This document shows positions 45,255 to 54,359 of a stretch of DNA of 64,000 nucleotides, one piece after another (the stretch's first letter is position 1; each line of letters begins with the position of its first letter). Position numbers and translations under genes: made by a program. The notes beneath the pieces were generated by a model. That model was not told the DNA's origin. It saw only the letters and a list, made by a program, of their open reading frames with translations, and did no database searches. The stretch comes from Pseudomonas mandelii (lineage in GTDB: Bacteria; Pseudomonadota; Gammaproteobacteria; Pseudomonadales; Pseudomonadaceae), in the NCBI RefSeq assembly GCF_024138395.1, contig NZ_JAMYDU010000023.1:1-64000 (forward strand), in the 5' to 3' direction.

Positions 45255-46490
45255 TTAGCCGACAGATCTTAACGGGATCGTGTCATTGAGCTGCTCAAGC
45301 ATCGTTTTGCAGTACCAATGATCGAACTGGCACACACCAATTTCGCTGGCCACCGACAATGGACCCGGCTCGTAAGCAGGAGAGCTGACGCCGACCTGTG
45401 CGCCTTCAACCAAGGTGCGATCCTGGTCATTGGTTGCAAGCCAAACCTTGGTCAGGCGATCGATGTCGTAGTCGACACCTTCCTGCGCGTCCTTCTTGAC
45501 GATCCATTTGGTAGTGACCAACGTCTCGCCCGGACCCATGGGCAGAACGCGGAAGCTCAGCGCGTGATCGCCCAGAAAGTGGTTCCAGGTGGATGGGTAG
45601 TTGAAATAAAGCAGCGCACCGATGTTGGCTTCACCGGTGGTGTCCAGCCGGCCGGCGACCGCAGGCTTGCCATCCATTGTGTAGCTGACGGCACCGGAAA
45701 ACAGGGGGATGCGCGTCATTCGGAAACGACCTTCATCATCCATGACCAATCGGCTAGGCAGACCTGCCGCCTCGCAGCGATCCCAGTGCTCTTTGAGTTC
45801 GAGATCTTCATCGCCGCCGGCGCCGCCCACTGATGGGTTGTCCACGAACGAGTGCATCAATTCCGGATGGGTACAATCGCAGTGGTAGCACTCACGGTTG
45901 TTCTCGAAAACCAGTTTCCAATTGCCTTTCTCGATGATGTTCGACTCAAAGGCGACTTTGCAGTCGTCCAGGTTATGAGGCGCAACGAAAGGGGTGACGG
46001 ATTTTCTGAACGACGAAAAGTCTGGGGCGACATCAGCTACGCATACATAGATGTACGTTTCGACGACCTCACAATGCACGGACTTCAACCCATGCTGAGA
46101 CTTGTCGAAATCGTCCCCCATGTTCCCGGCGAACAGCAGGCGGCCATCCAGCTCGAATGTCCATTTGTGGTAAGGGCACACCAGCTTGGCGACCTTGCCG
46201 CTGGCTTCCGGGCACACCTTGGAACCGCGATGACGGCAGGAGTTGTGGAAGGCCCGAATCTGTTTGTCTGCGCCACGCACGATAGCGACAGGATAATCGC
46301 CGATTTGCAGCGACAAGTACTGACCCGACTTCTCCAGCTCAAATGTGTGCCCTGCGAAGATCCAGCTTTTGTGCCAGATCTGTTCCAGATCCTGCCTGTA
46401 AACGTCTGGATCGCTATAAAGGGCACCTGGCAGCGCGTGGTCAGGCTTGCGCTGCGCAATAAGATTTGAAACTGCCGATTTAGTGCTCAC
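45255..46490 (-). CDS. Rieske-type betaine N-demethylase/oxygenase, alpha subunit (GbcA-like)
   Basis: Oxygenase of 411 aa that probably removes a methyl group from a quaternary amine as formaldehyde. The Rieske [2Fe-2S] ligands are C85, H87, C105 and H108 (CxH-17-CxxH), and the mononuclear iron site has H203 and H208 in 'NRECYHCDCTHPE'. The closest families known to me are GbcA (glycine betaine), carnitine oxygenase and stachydrine demethylase. The frame opens with TTG at 46514, but I prefer the GTG at 46490, which has GGAG about ten bases upstream. No ferredoxin-reductase partner gene lies in the window, so electrons must come from elsewhere. It is divergent from the lyase-dehydrogenase-oxidoreductase operon, and the shared promoter region carries the LysR-type box. 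Confidence 0.88.
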   Translation of the reverse strand: MSTKSAVSNLIAQRKPDHALPGALYSDPDVYRQDLEQIWHKSWIFAGHTFELEKSGQYLSLQIGDYPVAIVRGADKQIRAFHNSCRHRGSKVCPEASGKVAKLVCPYHKWTFELDGRLLFAGNMGDDFDKSQHGLKSVHCEVVETYIYVCVADVAPDFSSFRKSVTPFVAPHNLDDCKVAFESNIIEKGNWKLVFENNRECYHCDCTHPELMHSFVDNPSVGGAGGDEDLELKEHWDRCEAAGLPSRLVMDDEGRFRMTRIPLFSGAVSYTMDGKPAVAGRLDTTGEANIGALLYFNYPSTWNHFLGDHALSFRVLPMGPGETLVTTKWIVKKDAQEGVDYDIDRLTKVWLATNDQDRTLVEGAQVGVSSPAYEPGPLSVASEIGVCQFDHWYCKTMLEQLNDTIPLRSVG

Positions 46491-46644
46491 GGTCAACACA
46501 CTCCAAAATACCAAAGGGACGACAAAAGACCATTATTTGCATAAATCTCGATATTGAGTAACGCCATTTCGCCGAAAATATCGCTGTTGTAAAGACTACG
46601 TCTGCAATCACACCCCAACAAGAAACTTTTACGCTTATCAATGC

Positions 46645-46659
46645 ATAAACAAATGTTAT
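46645..46659. promoter_or_regulatory. ATAAA-N5-GTTAT box between the Rieske gene and the DHDPS-family operon
   Basis: ATAAA-CAAAT-GTTAT differs by one base from the boxes at 43986 and 52784 and continues with TCGATC, as at 43986. It lies 155-169 bases upstream of the Rieske start and could serve both divergent genes. The remainder of 46491-46973 shows no gene. Confidence 0.55.
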
Positions 46660-46973
46660 CGATCGATAGCGTGGCTTTAATATCCTATTCGCAACCAATT
46701 GAATTTAAAGGATAAATATTTTTCGACTCTGTGCGCTATATCGCTTTAAAGATGTCTGCACGGGGAAGACACGCTATTGACCACTTTATTGCCCCATGCC
46801 AGTCTGGATTCAACAGCTAACGGTACTTAGTCAGTAAAACAACCTCTGGCGATCTCGTGTTTTGAGCATTGGGAACTGTCCCGTGAAAACATGGAGATTT
46901 TTATCGCGCCTCAAGGCATCAAAGCTGACGCGCTCGTTGACCTTCCACCTACCTCGCATTCGGAGCAACTATC

Positions 46974-47885
46974 TTGAAATTTGAAGGTATTTATACGCCA
47001 GCAGTTACGCCTTATAACTCTGATGGGGAGATTGACTGGAATGTGTACTCGGAAGTTTTGGAGTCGCTGATTGAGGCGAAGGTGCACGGCATTATTATCG
47101 GCGGCTCGACCGGCGAGTATTATGCGCAGACTTCGGAAGAACGCACCGAGTTGGCGGCCTACGCCAAAGATGTGATCGGCACTCGGGTGCAACTGATCGT
47201 CAGTACCGGGGCGATTCGCACCGAAGATGCGGTTCAGTACGCCAAGGATGCCAAATCGATCAAAGCGGACGCCATTCTCGTCACGTCCCCACCTTACGCG
47301 CTGCCAACCTCACAGGAAAACGCGATTCACGCGCTCACTATCGATCGCGCAGCGGACTTGCCGATCATGCTTTACAACTATCCGGGGCGCATGTGCGTTT
47401 CGATGGATGAAGAATATTTCACGCGTGTCAGTCAATCGAAAAACGTCGTCGCCATCAAGGAAAGTTCTGGCGACATGGGCCAGGTGCATAGGCTGGCCCG
47501 GCAGTTCCCCAACATCGCCTTGTCCTGCGGATGGGACGACCAGGCCCTCGAGTTTTTTGCCTGGGGCGCCCGCAGTTGGGTGTGCGCAGGTTCCAACTTC
47601 CTGCCCAAGGAACACGTTGCGCTTTATGAAGCCTGCGTGATCGAAAAGAACTTCGACAAAGGCCGTCAAATCATGTCGGCAATGATGCCGCTGATGAATG
47701 CCCTGGACGGTGGGAAGTTCGTGCAGTCGATCAAGTACGGTTGCGAAGTTGCCGGATTGAAAGTCGGTAACGTGCGCCTGCCATTGCAGCCACTTGAAGC
47801 GGACGAAAAGCTGAGTTTCGCGTCGGTCATTACTGAACTCAAACGTAACGTAGCCAACATTTCTTCGGGAGCCAGCCATGGGTGA
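46974..47885 (+). CDS. Dihydrodipicolinate-synthase-family lyase/deaminase
   Basis: TIM-barrel class I aldolase family protein of 303 aa. The Schiff-base lysine is K162 in 'VVAIKESSGD', the partner tyrosine is Y134 in 'LYNYPGR', and 'IIGGSTGEYYAQTSEER' is the substrate loop. Members include DapA and the pyrroline-4-hydroxy-2-carboxylate deaminase of hydroxyproline degradation (LhpC/HypD). The TTG start at 46974 has GGAG eight bases upstream and gives the usual 'MKFEGIYTPAVTPY'. It overlaps the aldehyde dehydrogenase by eight bases. In a betaine/hydroxyproline pathway it would deaminate a pyrroline to an alpha-ketoglutarate semialdehyde-type product; this is inferred from the neighbours. Confidence 0.87.
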   Translation: MKFEGIYTPAVTPYNSDGEIDWNVYSEVLESLIEAKVHGIIIGGSTGEYYAQTSEERTELAAYAKDVIGTRVQLIVSTGAIRTEDAVQYAKDAKSIKADAILVTSPPYALPTSQENAIHALTIDRAADLPIMLYNYPGRMCVSMDEEYFTRVSQSKNVVAIKESSGDMGQVHRLARQFPNIALSCGWDDQALEFFAWGARSWVCAGSNFLPKEHVALYEACVIEKNFDKGRQIMSAMMPLMNALDGGKFVQSIKYGCEVAGLKVGNVRLPLQPLEADEKLSFASVITELKRNVANISSGASHG

Positions 47886-49395
47886 TCTTCTGAGCAAGGC
47901 CGAGTATGCCGCTCTGGCCAAAGATATTTCGTTGCCTTCCAAGGCGTTCATCAATGGCGCGTTTAAACCCGCGATCTCGGGCAAAACCTTCGCCACGAAC
48001 AATCCGGCGACCGGTGACTTTTTGACCGACGTCGCCGCTTGTTCGTCCGAGGATGTCGACTTCGCGGTGAGCAATGCCAAGGAGGCCTTTGAGGATGGAC
48101 GCTGGAGATCTGTTTCTCCTCGGGAGCGCAAAGCGGTTCTGTTGAAGTTTGCAAACCTGCTTGAAAGCCATCAACACGAACTGGCCGTCCTCGAAAGTCT
48201 CGATAGCGGCAAACCGGTCAGCGAATGTCAGTTGGTCGACATCCCCGACACCATCCACACGATCCGCTGGCACGCAGAACTGATCGACAAGATTTATGAC
48301 AACACCGCCCCGGTGGGCAGCGACGCGCTGACCATGGTAGTTCGGGAGCCGATCGGCGTGGTGGGCTGCGTATTGCCCTGGAACTTCCCGCTGCTGATGC
48401 TGGCCTGGAAAATCGGCCCGGCGCTCGCTGCGGGCTGTTCAGTCATCGTCAAACCAGCTGAACAAACTTCGCTGACCACGTTGCGTGTCGCTCAACTGGC
48501 GTTTGAAGCCGGTATACCCGCTGGTGTACTGAACATTGTGACCGGTACGGGTAAAGAGGTCGGTGAGCCGATTGGCTTGCACAACGATGTCGACATGGTG
48601 AGCTTCACCGGCTCCACCGCGACCGGTCGCCGTTTCCTGCATTACGCCGCCGATTCGAACCTGAAACGCATCGTGCTTGAGTGCGGAGGAAAAAATCCGG
48701 CCGTGGTGATGGATGATGCCCAAGACCTGGATCTCGTCGCTCAGCATGTCGTCAATGGCGCGTTCTGGAACATGGGCGAAAACTGCTCCGCGACGTCACG
48801 TCTGATCGTCCATGCGTCTGTTAAAGACGAGCTGCTAGAGCGCATGGGCGCGTACATCCGCGAATGGAAAATGGGCGACCCACTCGATCCGGAAAACCGC
48901 GTAGGGTCGCTGGTCAGCCCTGAGCATTTTGCCAAAGTGAAGTCGTACCTTGAGCACGCCGCCGCTGGAAAGCTTGAAGTGGTTTACGGTGGCGCGACCA
49001 AAGACGGTGCCTTTGTAGAGCCAACGGTGATTGACGGTGTTGGTCGAGACAACCGGCTGTTCCAGGAAGAGATCTTCGGCCCGATTCTCTCGGTCACCTC
49101 CTTCAACACGATCTCCGAAGCCATTGCGCTGGCCAATGACACGGTATATGGCCTGGCGGCCTCTGTTTACACCGGCAGCCTGCGGCGGGCAATCAAGTTG
49201 TCGCGAGAAATCCGCGCCGGCATCGTCACCGTGAACTGCTTTGGTGAGGGTGATGCGTCGACGCCTTTCGGCGGCTACAAGGAATCAGGGTTCGGCGGTC
49301 GGGACAAATCCATCTTTGCCCATGACCAATACACCGAAATCAAAACCATCTGGATCGATGTGTCTGATCGGTCGGATGAAGAGACCGAAAAATGA
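47878..49395 (+). CDS. NAD(P)-dependent aldehyde dehydrogenase
   Basis: ALDH of 505 aa. The catalytic cysteine is C303 in 'MGENCSATSR' and the general base is E268 in 'LECGGKNPA'. The cofactor part includes 'PWNFPLLMLAWKIGPALAAG' and 'FTGSTATGRR', and the C-terminus has 'PFGGYKESGFGG'. It is close to the PuuC/KauB group, which oxidises aminoaldehydes. It overlaps the lyase by eight bases and the FAD oxidoreductase by four, so the three are one operon. It would oxidise the semialdehyde made by the lyase, or a betaine-derived aldehyde. Substrate is uncertain. Confidence 0.9.
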   Translation: MGDLLSKAEYAALAKDISLPSKAFINGAFKPAISGKTFATNNPATGDFLTDVAACSSEDVDFAVSNAKEAFEDGRWRSVSPRERKAVLLKFANLLESHQHELAVLESLDSGKPVSECQLVDIPDTIHTIRWHAELIDKIYDNTAPVGSDALTMVVREPIGVVGCVLPWNFPLLMLAWKIGPALAAGCSVIVKPAEQTSLTTLRVAQLAFEAGIPAGVLNIVTGTGKEVGEPIGLHNDVDMVSFTGSTATGRRFLHYAADSNLKRIVLECGGKNPAVVMDDAQDLDLVAQHVVNGAFWNMGENCSATSRLIVHASVKDELLERMGAYIREWKMGDPLDPENRVGSLVSPEHFAKVKSYLEHAAAGKLEVVYGGATKDGAFVEPTVIDGVGRDNRLFQEEIFGPILSVTSFNTISEAIALANDTVYGLAASVYTGSLRRAIKLSREIRAGIVTVNCFGEGDASTPFGGYKESGFGGRDKSIFAHDQYTEIKTIWIDVSDRSDEETEK

Positions 49396-50738
49396 GCACC
49401 CATACCATCAAGCGCCTGCCGGTAGACACCGGGGTTTCAGGTTGGGAGGCGATTTCCGCACGCACTGCGCCTGTCCGCATGCTTGATGGAAACGTGACGG
49501 CGGACTGGCTGATTATCGGTGCCGGTTTTGCCGGCCTTTCCGCCGCTCGCAGACTTTCACAGTTACACCCTGGCGACAGCATTGTTGTGGTCGATGCTCA
49601 TGAAGTCGCCAAGGGGCCAGCGGGCAGAAACTCTGGCTTCATGATCGATGTGCCGCACAGTTTGTCGTCCGGGGAGTATTCCGTGGCGAGTGAGTCTGCA
49701 ACGGCGCTGGAAATCACGCAAAATCGTTTTGCGATTGCTTTTGCCGCTGAAGCCGCGCGGGAGTACGGCATGTCTGCCGAAACGTTCGACCCTTCCGGGA
49801 AGATCAACGCGGCCGCCACTGAGCGGGGATTGAAGTTGAACGTCAATTACGCTCAATCTCTTGAACGAATTGGCGAGAAGTTCGAGATGTTTGATGCCGC
49901 GCAAATGCGCGAAATCACCGGGTCCACCTATTACCACGGTGGGATCTACACTCCCGGCGCAGTGATGATTCAACCCGCGCAATACATTAGGGACCTGGCA
50001 GCAGGGCTCGAAGGGAAAATCACGCTGTTCGAACGCTCTCCGATTATTGAATTGACCCAGCAGGGAAGTGGTTGGAGCGCTCGATCTCATAACGGGACGG
50101 TGCACGCCCCCAAGGTCATTCTGGGGGTTAACGGGCACATTGAAGACTTTGGCCATTATCAAGGACGCCTGTTGCACGTCTTCACTTACGCTTCCATGAC
50201 AGCGGCGTACAGTGATGATGCATTCAGGAAAGAGGTGCCGGGCAAAGCCAAGTGGGCGTTGTTGCCGGCGGATCCAATGGGCGCGACCGTTCGCAAGATC
50301 TCTTCAGACGGTCTCTCGCGTATTGTCATTCGGACAAAGTTTACCTATGACCCGAGTATCCAGGTCACTCCAGAGCGGGTAGCTGCGGTGGCCAAAGAAC
50401 AGCGACATTCCTTGGATGCACGCTTTCCCGAATTGAAATCCACTGCGTTGGAGTTCAGCTGGGCCGGCCGCCTGTGTTTGAGCCGCAACAGCGCCGCTGC
50501 ATTTGGCGAGATCGAAGAAAACCTGTATTCGGCTTGCTGCGAAAATGGGTTGGGAACGGTCAAGAGCACCCTGGCAGGTGTCATGGCGGCGGAATTGGCT
50601 TCGGGTGTACGTTCTGATTTTCTGGATAGTTTCAGTCACGCGCCAGGACCCAGCAGGCTACCCCCCAAGATAATAACGAAGCTGGGTGTCAGTTCGGTCA
50701 TTCGTTGGCATGAGTTTTGGGCCGGGCGAGAAGGTTAA
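49392..50738 (+). CDS. DAO-family FAD-dependent oxidoreductase
   Basis: FAD oxidoreductase of 448 aa of the DAO/glycine-oxidase group, similar to gamma-glutamylputrescine oxidase (PuuB/OrdL). The FAD-binding 'WLIIGAGFAGLSAARRL' starts at about residue 39, and 'AGRNSGFMIDVPHS' follows with the histidine region used for flavin contact. The C-terminal 'WAGRLCLSRNSAAAFGEIEENLYSACCENGLGTVKSTLAG' is also typical. The ATG overlaps the ALDH stop codon (ATGA). It could oxidise a cyclic or secondary amine (for example a hydroxyproline or N-methyl compound) to an imine for the lyase. That order of steps is inferred from the neighbours. Confidence 0.87.
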   Translation: MSTHTIKRLPVDTGVSGWEAISARTAPVRMLDGNVTADWLIIGAGFAGLSAARRLSQLHPGDSIVVVDAHEVAKGPAGRNSGFMIDVPHSLSSGEYSVASESATALEITQNRFAIAFAAEAAREYGMSAETFDPSGKINAAATERGLKLNVNYAQSLERIGEKFEMFDAAQMREITGSTYYHGGIYTPGAVMIQPAQYIRDLAAGLEGKITLFERSPIIELTQQGSGWSARSHNGTVHAPKVILGVNGHIEDFGHYQGRLLHVFTYASMTAAYSDDAFRKEVPGKAKWALLPADPMGATVRKISSDGLSRIVIRTKFTYDPSIQVTPERVAAVAKEQRHSLDARFPELKSTALEFSWAGRLCLSRNSAAAFGEIEENLYSACCENGLGTVKSTLAGVMAAELASGVRSDFLDSFSHAPGPSRLPPKIITKLGVSSVIRWHEFWAGREG

Positions 50739-50792
50739 CAAGTTTAAGTTGTCGGCTTTTCCTTCAGATTCTCTTCATTCAAGCACTGAAAT

Positions 50793-51050
50793 ATGCAACC
50801 GCTTCTACCCCTGCAGCCTTGCTATGGAATCACTGTGAATCCGGTCGCGCCGGGCTGGATCGCCACAGGGTCAAGCACTCCAGAGGAAGAGAATGAAGCG
50901 AAGTATGTACCGGTTGGCAGGGCTTGTCGCCCGGAAGAAGTGGCGGCTGCCGTTACATTCCTGGCCTCACCTGAGTCCAGTTACATTACCGGCGAGTTGC
51001 TGGTGATCGATGGTGGCAATTGCCTGACAGAGAACAAAGCACCCAAGTAA
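50793..51050 (+). pseudogene. C-terminal relic of a short-chain dehydrogenase
   Basis: Only the last third of a FabG-like SDR is present: 'YGITVNPVAPGW', 'VPVGRACRPEEVAAAVTFLA' and 'SSYITGELLVIDGGNCL' are intact, but the Rossmann 'TGxxxGIG', NNAG and YxxxK parts are missing. The upstream sequence in all frames does not restore them. It follows the DAO gene on the same strand and looks like a decayed copy of a gene related to the two intact SDRs nearby. Confidence 0.8.
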
Positions 51051-51159
51051 TCAATGCGTGCCCGCTGCAAAATTTTGCAGCGGGTCTGAGTCCGGCTTCG
51101 CGCGACTTGCAACGGAGGTAGGTGACTGACTCCCTCCGTCGCAGGTAAGGCTGCTTCGA

Positions 51160-51915
51160 TCAAAACGGCAGTGGCAGTTTCGCCGTGCGCCCCCCATCCA
51201 CCACCAGCACCTGCCCGGTGATGAAGGCCGATGATTCGGAGGCCAGGAAAACGACTGTCCCGCCAACATCCGCCGGCAATCCGGTACGCCCGACCGGGTG
51301 AAGGCGCAGGAGTGCCTGGCGCGCCGCACGCGGATCAGCTTGAGCGGAGAGGTATGCATCACTCAGCTCGGAATTGATCCACCCAGGAGCAATGGCATTG
51401 CAGCGGATGCTGTCTCGGCCGAGATCGATTGCCAAGGCTCGGGTCAACCCATGGATTCCCGCCTTGGAAGCGCAGTACGCGGCATGTTCAGGGTTGGCGC
51501 CTATCCCTTCGATCGACCCGATGTTGATGATGCTGCCACCGCCTCGCTGACGCATCTGAGGCACCAACGCCTTGCACAAGAACGCTGGCGCCCGCAGATT
51601 GACTGCCATCATGCGATCCCAGTCTTGTTCGGTCATATCATCAATGGATTTCTCGAACATGAACCCGGCGTTGTTAACCAATACATCGATACCGCCAAGC
51701 TGCTCCTGGGCGAACTGTGCAATCAAATTAGGTGACTCCATCGAGGCGAGATCAGCCTCGACGAAATAGACTTGAGGGTGATTTTGCAAGTCGGCGTCCA
51801 GTGCCTGGCGCTGAGCGATCAACACGCAAGCTCCCGCCTCAAGCAATTGTTCGGTGATGCCTCGGCCAATCCCTCTGCCGCCCCCGGTCACCACTACATT
51901 TTTACCTTTGAGCAT
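51160..51915 (-). CDS. Short-chain dehydrogenase/reductase (copy 1)
   Basis: SDR of 251 aa. It has 'VVTGGGRGIGRGI' for NAD(P), 'NNAG' at 81-84, catalytic S134, Y147 and K151 ('YCASK'), and 'SSAFITGQVLVVDGG' at the end. AAGGAGAGG precedes the ATG at 51915. It follows the other SDR by 12 bases, so they are one transcript. The oxidation or reduction substrate is unknown; an alcohol/ketone step in betaine or hydroxy-acid breakdown is plausible. Confidence 0.88.
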   Translation of the reverse strand: MLKGKNVVVTGGGRGIGRGITEQLLEAGACVLIAQRQALDADLQNHPQVYFVEADLASMESPNLIAQFAQEQLGGIDVLVNNAGFMFEKSIDDMTEQDWDRMMAVNLRAPAFLCKALVPQMRQRGGGSIINIGSIEGIGANPEHAAYCASKAGIHGLTRALAIDLGRDSIRCNAIAPGWINSELSDAYLSAQADPRAARQALLRLHPVGRTGLPADVGGTVVFLASESSAFITGQVLVVDGGRTAKLPLPF

Positions 51916-51927
51916 CGCTACCTCTCC

Positions 51928-52695
51928 TTAGCCGGACACCGGCTTGGCGCCTGTAACTTCTACCGTTTCGCCGGCGATGTACCTGGCCTCGTCGGACGCC
52001 AGAAATGCAATGACATCCGCAATGTCTTCAGGCTCGGCGATACGGCCTAATGGCACGCTCTTGTTCAGTTCTTGCACGGCTTTGTCCGGATCCAAGCCGC
52101 GACGTTCAAAGCCGCTGCGTATCATCGGGGTATTGATTTCGTGCGGGCATACGGCATTGACGCGGATGCCCAAGGGGGCGCAATCACGACCCAGATTTTT
52201 GGTTAAAGCCGCGACAGCTCCTTTGCTTGTGCAATACGCAACATGAGCGGGGCCTGGATAAATGCCCCAGACAGATGATGTGTTGACGATTGCGGCACCC
52301 GGGCGATTTTTCATGTGCGGTATCGCGGCACGGCAGATGAAGAACACTGCATTCAGGTTTACGCCCATGGCGTCGAACCACATGTCGTCAGTGGTTTCCT
52401 CAATCGTGCCGCGGGGAATGATGCCCGCATTGTTCAATACGATGTCGATCCCCGAAAAAACATCGACGGCAGTTTGGACAATCGCTTCGCAATATTCTTT
52501 ACGGCGTAAATCGCCTGCCACGTAGTGCACTTCGGCGCCTAAGTCACGGACTTTGGCGGAAATTGATTTGCAACCGGCTTCATCAAGATCAGACAAAACA
52601 AGCTTTGCGCCTTCTCGGGCGAACAATAGTGCTAACGCCTGTCCGACACCGCCGGCAGCGCCGGTAATGACCACCACTTTATTATTGAATTTCAT
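51928..52695 (-). CDS. Short-chain dehydrogenase/reductase (copy 2)
   Basis: SDR of 255 aa from the ATG at 52695; the frame is open to 52731, but AGG sites favour the shorter form. 'VVVITGAAGGVGQAL', 'NNAG' (88-91), 'NTSSVWGIYPG' and Y154-x3-K158 ('YCTSK') are present. After the active site it reads 'VNAVCPHEINTPM', with PHEI where most family members have PGxI, which may alter the lid. It is the first gene of the two-SDR unit; the LysR-type box at 52784 lies about 90 bases upstream. It is divergent from the alcohol dehydrogenase gene. Confidence 0.88.
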   Translation of the reverse strand: MKFNNKVVVITGAAGGVGQALALLFAREGAKLVLSDLDEAGCKSISAKVRDLGAEVHYVAGDLRRKEYCEAIVQTAVDVFSGIDIVLNNAGIIPRGTIEETTDDMWFDAMGVNLNAVFFICRAAIPHMKNRPGAAIVNTSSVWGIYPGPAHVAYCTSKGAVAALTKNLGRDCAPLGIRVNAVCPHEINTPMIRSGFERRGLDPDKAVQELNKSVPLGRIAEPEDIADVIAFLASDEARYIAGETVEVTGAKPVSG

Positions 52696-52783
52696 CGGGC
52701 AACCTGCCTGGTAAGTTTTTGGCGGATCCATTATTTAATTTCAATGGAGCGCAGCGTCCAGCAACTTTTTTACAGGGCCAAAG

Positions 52784-52798
52784 ATAACCTGACGTTAT
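52784..52798. promoter_or_regulatory. ATAAC-N5-GTTAT box upstream of the SDR pair
   Basis: Perfect inverted repeat ATAAC-CTGAC-GTTAT, identical in arms to the box at 43986. It lies 89-103 bases before the SDR copy 2 start, within the 545-base gap (52696-53240) shared with the divergent alcohol dehydrogenase gene. No credible gene was seen in that gap. Confidence 0.6.
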
Positions 52799-53240
52799 CC
52801 AAGAATTTCTGACTCGATAGTTTAGAACTGCGCTCAAACCGGTATGCCGAGCCGGTTGGCACGGGGCGGAATGTAGTTTAGCCGCTAACACAATCCCTGC
52901 CTGAGCATCGATGTGTCATGACGAGCAATCCCACGGAACGTGAGGTGTTCATAACGGGAGGTCATCGTTTATGTGTCTAAAATATCATTATGGACAGGGG
53001 GTATCAGCTGCTAAGGTTTTCTTTAAGTAGAAAGCTACAAATCTGCAATTTACAAGCCTCATTGTTTTGCTGGCAATACCTAGGCCGTTGAATACACAGA
53101 GTTTGAGCGCCTATGAATAAAAATAAATAACCGCCAGTACAGTCTTTTTGTTTGCACGCGCAGCAAACATCCTCTTGGCAATCCGCCGACAAATAAAAAT
53201 CGAAGACAGGTTGCATAACTCAAACGACTAGGAGAGCCGA

Positions 53241-54359
53241 ATGACGTTTACATTACCCAAGACCATGCACGCTGTGCTTCTGAAGGGGCATGGGGGTACG
53301 GAGCAACTGGAGTATCGAACCGATGTGCCAGTGCCTCGCCCTGGTGTCGGCGAAGTCTTGATAAAAGTTGGCGCTGCTGGAGTCAACAACACCGACATCA
53401 ACACGCGTATTGGTTGGTACTCCAAACAAATAACCGGCGATACAAATTCGGGTGGCGCTTCTGGGTTCGCTCAGATCGACACTGAGGACGCATCCTGGTC
53501 TGGTGTGCCGCTCAAGTTTCCGCTGATCCAGGGCGCAGATTGCTGCGGGCGCATTGTTGCGGTTGGCCAAGGGGTGGACGATTCTCGAATCGGTCAGCGA
53601 GTACTGGTACGCAACATGCTGCGAGCACCGGTTGAGAATCGGCCGTTCGAGTGCTGGACTTACGGTTCAGACTGCAATGGGGCTTTTGCGCAATTTACAG
53701 TTGCGCCGGCAGCGGACACATGGCCGGTGAACAGTGATTGGAGCGATATCGAGTTAGCTTCTATTCCATGTGCCTATTCAACCGCCGAACTTTTACTCCA
53801 GCGTGTAGCCGTCAATGGCGCTGACAAAGTACTGATCACCGGTGCAAGTGGCGGTGTGGGATCGGCGGCGGTCCAGTTGGCAAAATACCGTGGCGCCGAG
53901 GTGATTGCAATTACCAGTGCAAGCAAGGCGGATCAAATTCTGACTCTGGGCGCCGATCGTGTTGTTCATCGAGACGCAAATTTAGTTGAGGCGCTTGGTG
54001 AAAATAGCGTCTCCGTGGTGCTGGATCTGGTGGGTGGCAAAGACTGGCCCGCACTCTTGCAAGTGCTCAAGCGAGGTGGTCGTTACGCTGTTTCGGGTGC
54101 TATCGCTGGCCCAATCGTCGAGCTGGATCTGCGAACGCTTTACTTGAAAGACCTCACATTTCATGGCTGCACTTTCCAGGAGGATGCAGTTTTCGATGAG
54201 TTGGTCGGTCATATTGAACACGGTCGCATCCGTCCCTTTGTCAGCAACAGTTATCCACTGTCCGACATTGCCAAGGCACAGAATGACTTCATAGAAAAAT
54301 GTTATGCGGGAAAACTGGTATTAGTGCCACCACAGGAGAGTGTTTGTGAAGATCATTGA
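53241..54359 (+). CDS. Medium-chain alcohol dehydrogenase/quinone-reductase-like protein
   Basis: MDR protein of 372 aa. The Rossmann part has 'VLITGASGGVGSAAVQLAKYRGAEVIAIT' and the N-terminal part has 'GADCCGRIVAVGQGVDDSRIGQRVLV'. The residues for catalytic zinc are not arranged as in zinc alcohol dehydrogenases, so it is probably a zinc-less NADPH-type oxidoreductase. AGGAG stands six bases before the ATG. It overlaps the enolase-superfamily gene by 14 bases and is divergent from the SDR pair. Its role in the pathway is unknown. Confidence 0.85.
   Translation: MTFTLPKTMHAVLLKGHGGTEQLEYRTDVPVPRPGVGEVLIKVGAAGVNNTDINTRIGWYSKQITGDTNSGGASGFAQIDTEDASWSGVPLKFPLIQGADCCGRIVAVGQGVDDSRIGQRVLVRNMLRAPVENRPFECWTYGSDCNGAFAQFTVAPAADTWPVNSDWSDIELASIPCAYSTAELLLQRVAVNGADKVLITGASGGVGSAAVQLAKYRGAEVIAITSASKADQILTLGADRVVHRDANLVEALGENSVSVVLDLVGGKDWPALLQVLKRGGRYAVSGAIAGPIVELDLRTLYLKDLTFHGCTFQEDAVFDELVGHIEHGRIRPFVSNSYPLSDIAKAQNDFIEKCYAGKLVLVPPQESVCEDH

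Noticed and set aside
47310..48131. 273-aa minus-strand frame opposite the lyase and ALDH genes
   Set aside because: Overlaps two real, overlapping genes on the plus strand; no motif.
52682..53216. Two small minus-strand frames (69 and 70 aa) in the SDR-alcohol dehydrogenase gap
   Set aside because: No ribosome-binding sites and no recognisable domains; the gap carries regulatory DNA.
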